DNA of 46,153 bases from assembly GCA_003669615.1 (NCBI GenBank), contig QWOO01000060.1:1-46153 (forward strand). Direction: 5' to 3'. The position numbers were made by a program, and so were the translations under genes. Under the pieces are notes generated by a model, which saw only the letters and a program-made list of their open reading frames with translations, was not told where the DNA came from and made no database searches. Of this stretch, positions 42,870 to 46,153 are shown piece by piece; within the stretch, counting starts at the first letter, position 1, and every line of letters begins with the position of its first letter. This stretch comes from Planctomycetota bacterium. Its GTDB lineage: Bacteria; Planctomycetota; Planctomycetia; Planctomycetales; Planctomycetaceae.

Positions 42870-43982
42870 TTAACCGCAGCAACTGCCAGATGGACCGGCT
42901 TCGGCGGAGCAGCTTTTGTCATGAGGCACGTTCCAGAGTTCCAGCAGCTTTGACGATTCATAATCACCGGCTGTGATCTGGAAGCCCAGGTCATTGATCA
43001 TTCGGAAATCTTCCTCAGCCTTCTGGCCGGGCGTTGTCAGGTAATCGCTGACAAACATGGAATTCGCCGGATACAGACCCAACGCCTGCATCGATCGCAG
43101 GTTCACTTCACGACCACCGGCAATTCGCAGCTCGGCCCTGGGATTGGTCAGGCGAAACATTGCCAGAACTTTCAGACAGAAACGCGGATCCAGTTCGCGA
43201 ACAGCCTGCAGTGGCGTGCCGTCAATCGAGTTCAAAAAGTTGATCGGAATGGATTCAACCTGCAGCTCGGAAAGTTTCATCGCGACATCAACGACATCGT
43301 CATGAACTTCGCCCATTCCCACGATCATCCCGGCACAAAGTTCCAGACCTGCGCTGCGGCAGATATCCAGCGTCTCCAGACGGTCCTTGAACGTATGAGT
43401 CGTGCAGATCTCTTCGTGAAATCGTTCGCTGGTATTCAGATTGTGGTTCACTCGATCCACACCGGCGGCCTTCAGCTTCAGCGCCTGATCGGGCTTCAGC
43501 AGACCCAGGCAGCAGCAGATGTGCAGACCATAAGTGTCTTTGATCTGACGGACGACATTGGCCACATGATCGACTTCACGATCGGTGGGCCCGCGGCCGC
43601 TGGCAACGATGCAATACGTACGAGCTTTGCTTTCCGCGGCCTTGCGAGCCCCATCCATCAGGCGTTCGGCATTCAGGAACGCGTACTTTTCGATCGGCGC
43701 TTCGGAGATCTTTGATTGAGAACAATAATTACAGTCTTCGGGGCAAAGACCGCTCTTGGCATTCTTGAGATAATAGAGCTGAACGGTCTTACCGAAGTAC
43801 TCGCGACGCACACGAAAAGCGGCATCCAAAATCGCCAGTAACTGGTCGTCATCTGCCCGCAGAATACGCATTGCATCTTCGCGAGATAACGATTCACCGC
43901 CAAGAACAGCATCCGCCATCTCATTCCATGACAGGGCGCTCGGGGAAAATTCGGCAGACACAACGGGAGCTGAAACAGACAT
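42870..43982 (-). CDS. bioB: Biotin synthase
   Basis: Radical-SAM enzyme that inserts sulfur into dethiobiotin, the last step of biotin synthesis. The 370 residues contain the [4Fe-4S] motif C-x3-C-x2-C in GLCPEDCNYCSQS (about 77-89), NHNLNTSERF (about 180-189), and the GGREVNLRSMQALGLYPANSMFVSDYLTT block with the Arg ligand of the second cluster. A Cys-rich tail (EAGPSGSCCG) extends beyond the core. The ATG at 43982 gives the normal length. It is alone on its strand, divergent from the kinase gene at 44224. Its product supplies cofactor to enzymes biotinylated by the birA product in this window. Confidence 0.96.
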   Translation of the reverse strand: MSVSAPVVSAEFSPSALSWNEMADAVLGGESLSREDAMRILRADDDQLLAILDAAFRVRREYFGKTVQLYYLKNAKSGLCPEDCNYCSQSKISEAPIEKYAFLNAERLMDGARKAAESKARTYCIVASGRGPTDREVDHVANVVRQIKDTYGLHICCCLGLLKPDQALKLKAAGVDRVNHNLNTSERFHEEICTTHTFKDRLETLDICRSAGLELCAGMIVGMGEVHDDVVDVAMKLSELQVESIPINFLNSIDGTPLQAVRELDPRFCLKVLAMFRLTNPRAELRIAGGREVNLRSMQALGLYPANSMFVSDYLTTPGQKAEEDFRMINDLGFQITAGDYESSKLLELWNVPHDKSCSAEAGPSGSCCG

Positions 43983-44223
43983 TCCGAAATCACTTCACTT
44001 GAGGGAACAAAAACAGCCAGACAAATCTGAAGCCCGGTCATCCAGGCGGGAAGAAGCCGAACTTTTCAAAAGGCGAGCCTCTGTCGTCTTCTCAGGTCGC
44101 GAAGTTTACCGAATGCCAGTCCCCGTTTCACGCATGGAACGGTCGCCCGTTGTTGTTTGCACGCTTTTGACGGTACCATGCGGGTGGATTTGCCAGTGAA
44201 TTCGAGTCAAGTGGATTATTCTT

Positions 44224-45207
44224 GTGGCCGATTTTCGTCGAAAACGCCGTCATCTGAGCCTGCCCATCTGGAGCAGTGTGCTGCTCATGACCGTCAATAT
44301 TGCGCTGATGGCCGTGCTGATCGTCCAGCTGGCTCGCCAGAGTTCCTGGCTGGCGCTGACCCTGGGATCGATTGCTTTAGCGATCAGTCTCTTCGGAATT
44401 TCCTTCTATTCGTTTCTGACGATCAAGGAAATTCAGCTGAATCGGCGTCAGTCAAACTTCGTCGACAGTGTCACTCACGAACTGAAAACTCCGATTGCCG
44501 CCTTACGCTTGTACCTCGATACACTGCTGATGCGTGAGCCTGCAGCGGCGGACCGCAAGGATTTTTATGAGACCATGAATTCCGAACTGGGGCGTCTCGA
44601 TCGCCTGATCAACCAGTTGCTGGAAGTTGGTCGGCTGGATGCCATCGGCCATCAGACGGAGGCCGAAACCATTCATCTGGAAGACCTGCTGCGGCAGTGT
44701 GCCAAGGCCGCCTGTCTGCATGATAAGCATGAGTTCAACGACGTGTTTCGTTTTGAGGTCGCTCCGCTGGCATTGACGTCGCGGCGGCTGTTGCTGGAAA
44801 TGATCTTCGGCAACCTGCTGGACAATGCTGTCAAGTACGGTGGAAAACCTCCGAAGGTCACGGTGCATGCGTTCTCACGCGGACGGGATCGAGTCGTGGT
44901 GCGAATCCGTGATAATGGTGCCGGAGTGGCTCCGGAAAACCGGCGTCGCATTTTTCAGATGTTTGTCCGCGGCAGCGACGAACTGCATCGCACCAAAACC
45001 GGGACAGGCCTGGGACTGTACATCGTTCGTACGCTTGTCGGGCTACTCAAGGGACGAATCGTCGTGCTCGACGCGGAGTCCGGTGGCGGCACTGTGTTTG
45101 AAGTGACATTGCCAGGTCGGCAACTGGATCTGCCTCAATCGGAAAATCGCGAAACTCACAGCCGCGTTACCGAACTGGCTTTATCAGCACAGGAGAAACC
45201 ACAATGA
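44224..45207 (+). CDS. Two-helix membrane histidine kinase
   Basis: A 327-residue sensor kinase. TM1 (about 15-37) and TM2 (about 42-64) are separated by only a few residues, so there is no periplasmic sensor and the signal is probably sensed in or at the membrane. The dimerisation domain has His85 in VTHELKTPIAALR, and the ATPase domain has the N-box NLLDNAVKYG, G1 DNGAGV and G2 TGTGLGLYIV. The start is GTG at 44224, with the basic N-terminus ahead of TM1. It overlaps the OmpR-type regulator by 4 bp (ATGA) in the less common kinase-first order, so the two proteins are almost certainly partners. Confidence 0.9.
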   Translation: MADFRRKRRHLSLPIWSSVLLMTVNIALMAVLIVQLARQSSWLALTLGSIALAISLFGISFYSFLTIKEIQLNRRQSNFVDSVTHELKTPIAALRLYLDTLLMREPAAADRKDFYETMNSELGRLDRLINQLLEVGRLDAIGHQTEAETIHLEDLLRQCAKAACLHDKHEFNDVFRFEVAPLALTSRRLLLEMIFGNLLDNAVKYGGKPPKVTVHAFSRGRDRVVVRIRDNGAGVAPENRRRIFQMFVRGSDELHRTKTGTGLGLYIVRTLVGLLKGRIVVLDAESGGGTVFEVTLPGRQLDLPQSENRETHSRVTELALSAQEKPQ

Positions 45208-45941
45208 GAATTCTGGTCGTTGAAGATGAAGATGCGATCGCCAAAGGCCTGCGTTTCAATTTCGAACGGGAAGGTTATCAGGTCGATCTGGCCGGAGACG
45301 GCCCAACGGCCCTGGAGCTTTACGAGTCCGCTCAGCCGCCGGTCGATCTGGTTGTCCTTGACTTGATGCTGCCACTGATGAGTGGCTATGAGATCTGCAA
45401 AACCCTTCGTCGGCTGGACTGGGAGATTCCGATCCTGGCAATGACGGCCCGCACGTTGTCCGAAGACAAAATTCAGGCCTTCGACTGCGGCGTCAATCAG
45501 TACATGACCAAGCCGTTTTCGCTGCCGGAGCTGCTCAGCCGCGTTCGAAATTTGCTGGATCAGCGTCGCCGCAGTCTGGAGCGACGAACTGTCCGGCCGA
45601 CCGAAGACGTCGTGCGATTTGGCGACGTCACTGTGAACTTCGGCAGGTTTGAGATTCGTCGCAAAGATGAAGTTCAGACCATGACGACTCGCGAGCAGGA
45701 GCTGCTGCGATATTTCCTGGAACAGGACGGCGTGGTGCTGTCTCGAGCTCGCATACAATCGGATGTGTGGAAGGATTCGGCCGACATCTCCAGCCGTTCC
45801 ATCGACAACTTCGTGATGCGGCTGCGACGCATGATTGAGAACGATCCATCATCGCCTCGGCACCTGCTTTCCATCCGCGGCACCGGGTATCGCTTCGTCC
45901 GCGAACGCGCCGAAGAACCCGGTGCAACGGAGGAGTCATAG
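45204..45941 (+). CDS. OmpR/PhoB-family response regulator
   Basis: A 245-residue DNA-binding response regulator. The receiver (1-120) has the acidic pocket VEDED (about 6-10), phospho-acceptor Asp53 in VVLDLMLP, Thr in MTAR and Lys in MTKPFS (about 108). A winged-helix domain (about 145-235) ends with the family motif RSIDNFVMRLRRMIE and RGTGYRFV. It is translationally coupled to the upstream kinase by a 4-bp overlap. Its TAG stop codon (45939-45941) lies within the terminal ATAGTCG of palindromic element copy 3. The regulon is unknown. Confidence 0.95.
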   Translation: MRILVVEDEDAIAKGLRFNFEREGYQVDLAGDGPTALELYESAQPPVDLVVLDLMLPLMSGYEICKTLRRLDWEIPILAMTARTLSEDKIQAFDCGVNQYMTKPFSLPELLSRVRNLLDQRRRSLERRTVRPTEDVVRFGDVTVNFGRFEIRRKDEVQTMTTREQELLRYFLEQDGVVLSRARIQSDVWKDSADISSRSIDNFVMRLRRMIENDPSSPRHLLSIRGTGYRFVRERAEEPGATEES

Positions 45942-46098
45942 TCGTTGTTTGCTCCGCAAACAAAACGGATTGTGGAGTGCCGCATCCACGAAGCAGAAAT
46001 CATCGAACTGTGTTTTTGTTGCTGCTTGTTTAAAGCCTTGTGAGCTTTGCGGAGTGCACTCTTGCATCCGTTTCTTTCGCGGAGCGAAAGACGACTAT
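45938..46098. repeat. GTCG-hairpin palindromic element, copy 3 (161 bp)
   Basis: The ends are ATAGTCGT / ACGACTAT. The left arm hairpin is GTTTGC-TCC-GCAAAC (45948-45962) and the right is CTTTCGC-GGA-GCGAAAG (46074-46090): different stems, each internally complementary. The interior begins CGGATTGTGGAG, as in copy 2. It fills the gap between the response regulator stop and the stop of the convergent gene at 46101, leaving only 2 bp on that side. Confidence 0.8.
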
Positions 46099-46100
46099 GG

Positions 46101-46153
46101 TCACGCCTTCAGCGATTCCTTTGCCACTCGCATCACATTACCACCGATGATCA
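46101..46153 (-). CDS. 3' end of a gene, possibly a membrane dipeptidase
   Basis: The minus strand reads IIGGNVMRVAKESLKA then TGA (46101-46103), continuing off the right edge of the window. The pattern GGN-x-x-RV close to the C-terminus is typical of renal/membrane dipeptidases of the amidohydrolase superfamily, where it follows '..KILGGN.LRV'. Only 16 residues are visible, so the family call is tentative, but the abrupt boundary with the palindromic element 2 bp beyond its stop supports a real gene end. Confidence 0.45.
   Translation of the reverse strand, partial: IIGGNVMRVAKESLKA

Noticed and set aside
44070-44110. Possible fifth, solitary arm of the GTCG-hairpin element
   Set aside because: GCCTCTGTCGTCTT then GCGAAG resembles one arm and its flank, but the stem is only about 4 bp, the TCC loop is missing and there is no second arm; too degenerate to call.
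1-46153. tRNA, rRNA, CRISPR array or complete insertion sequence
   Set aside because: Intergenic regions were read for cloverleaf ends, regularly spaced direct repeats and transposase motifs; none was found. The palindromic elements encode no protein.

Overview
This 46 kb window looks like a chromosomal segment of a planctomycete (Planctomycetota, Planctomycetales-like). The evidence is a PSCyt1/DUF1549/DUF1553 cytochrome-type protein, a Cys- and Tyr/Thr/Val-rich YTV-type wall protein, a BlaI/M56 pair with an unusual sensor, a DUF2617-like gene, and many small palindromic intergenic repeats. The genus cannot be fixed from the sequence alone. No rRNA, tRNA, CRISPR array, prophage or complete insertion sequence was seen.

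Layout. 1-6.2 kb (+): a secreted PSCyt1 protein, an SRPBCC-fold protein overlapping birA (biotin ligase), a UxuA-type mannonate dehydratase and a group II truncated haemoglobin. 6.4-14.6 kb (-): a membrane-fusion lipoprotein followed by two RND efflux permeases, facing a TetR regulator (+) across a perfect 20-bp palindrome. 15.5-19.1 kb (+): a Tat-type Gfo/Idh/MocA oxidoreductase, tadA and the YTV-like protein. 19.4-29.0 kb (-): pyrK-carB (pyrimidine synthesis), a LuxR-type helix-turn-helix remnant, an FmdB-like protein lacking its zinc-ribbon cysteines, a polyprenyl diphosphate synthase, moaC, a secreted prolyl-oligopeptidase-like esterase and a CDGSH Fe-S protein. 29.2-34.8 kb (-): a three-gene signalling run (CHASE4 kinase, REC-kinase-REC-HPt hybrid, REC-HD-GYP). 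35.1-38.2 kb (+): an HdeD-like membrane domain fused to a calcineurin-like phosphoesterase, and a DUF2617-like protein. 38.3-42.6 kb (+): a BlaI repressor with a clear promoter and two tandem operators, then a 1245-residue M56 peptidase. 42.9-44.0 kb (-): bioB. 44.2-45.9 kb (+): an overlapping histidine kinase / OmpR-type regulator pair. The right edge holds the 3' end of a minus-strand gene that may be a dipeptidase.

The most unusual signal is between the genes. Four copies of one palindromic element (151-161 bp in three copies, 68 bp in one) start 0-11 bp after a stop codon. Their arms are themselves small hairpins whose stem bases change in compensating pairs while the TCC loop and an upstream GTCG stay constant. 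One copy fills the gap between two convergent genes almost exactly; another lies inside the blaI-M56 transcription unit. Other repeat families sit at other gene ends, and one hairpin has become the C-terminal coding sequence of the M56 protein. The layout resembles REP/BIME elements moved by a REP-associated tyrosine transposase, but no such transposase is in the window, so that link is inference.
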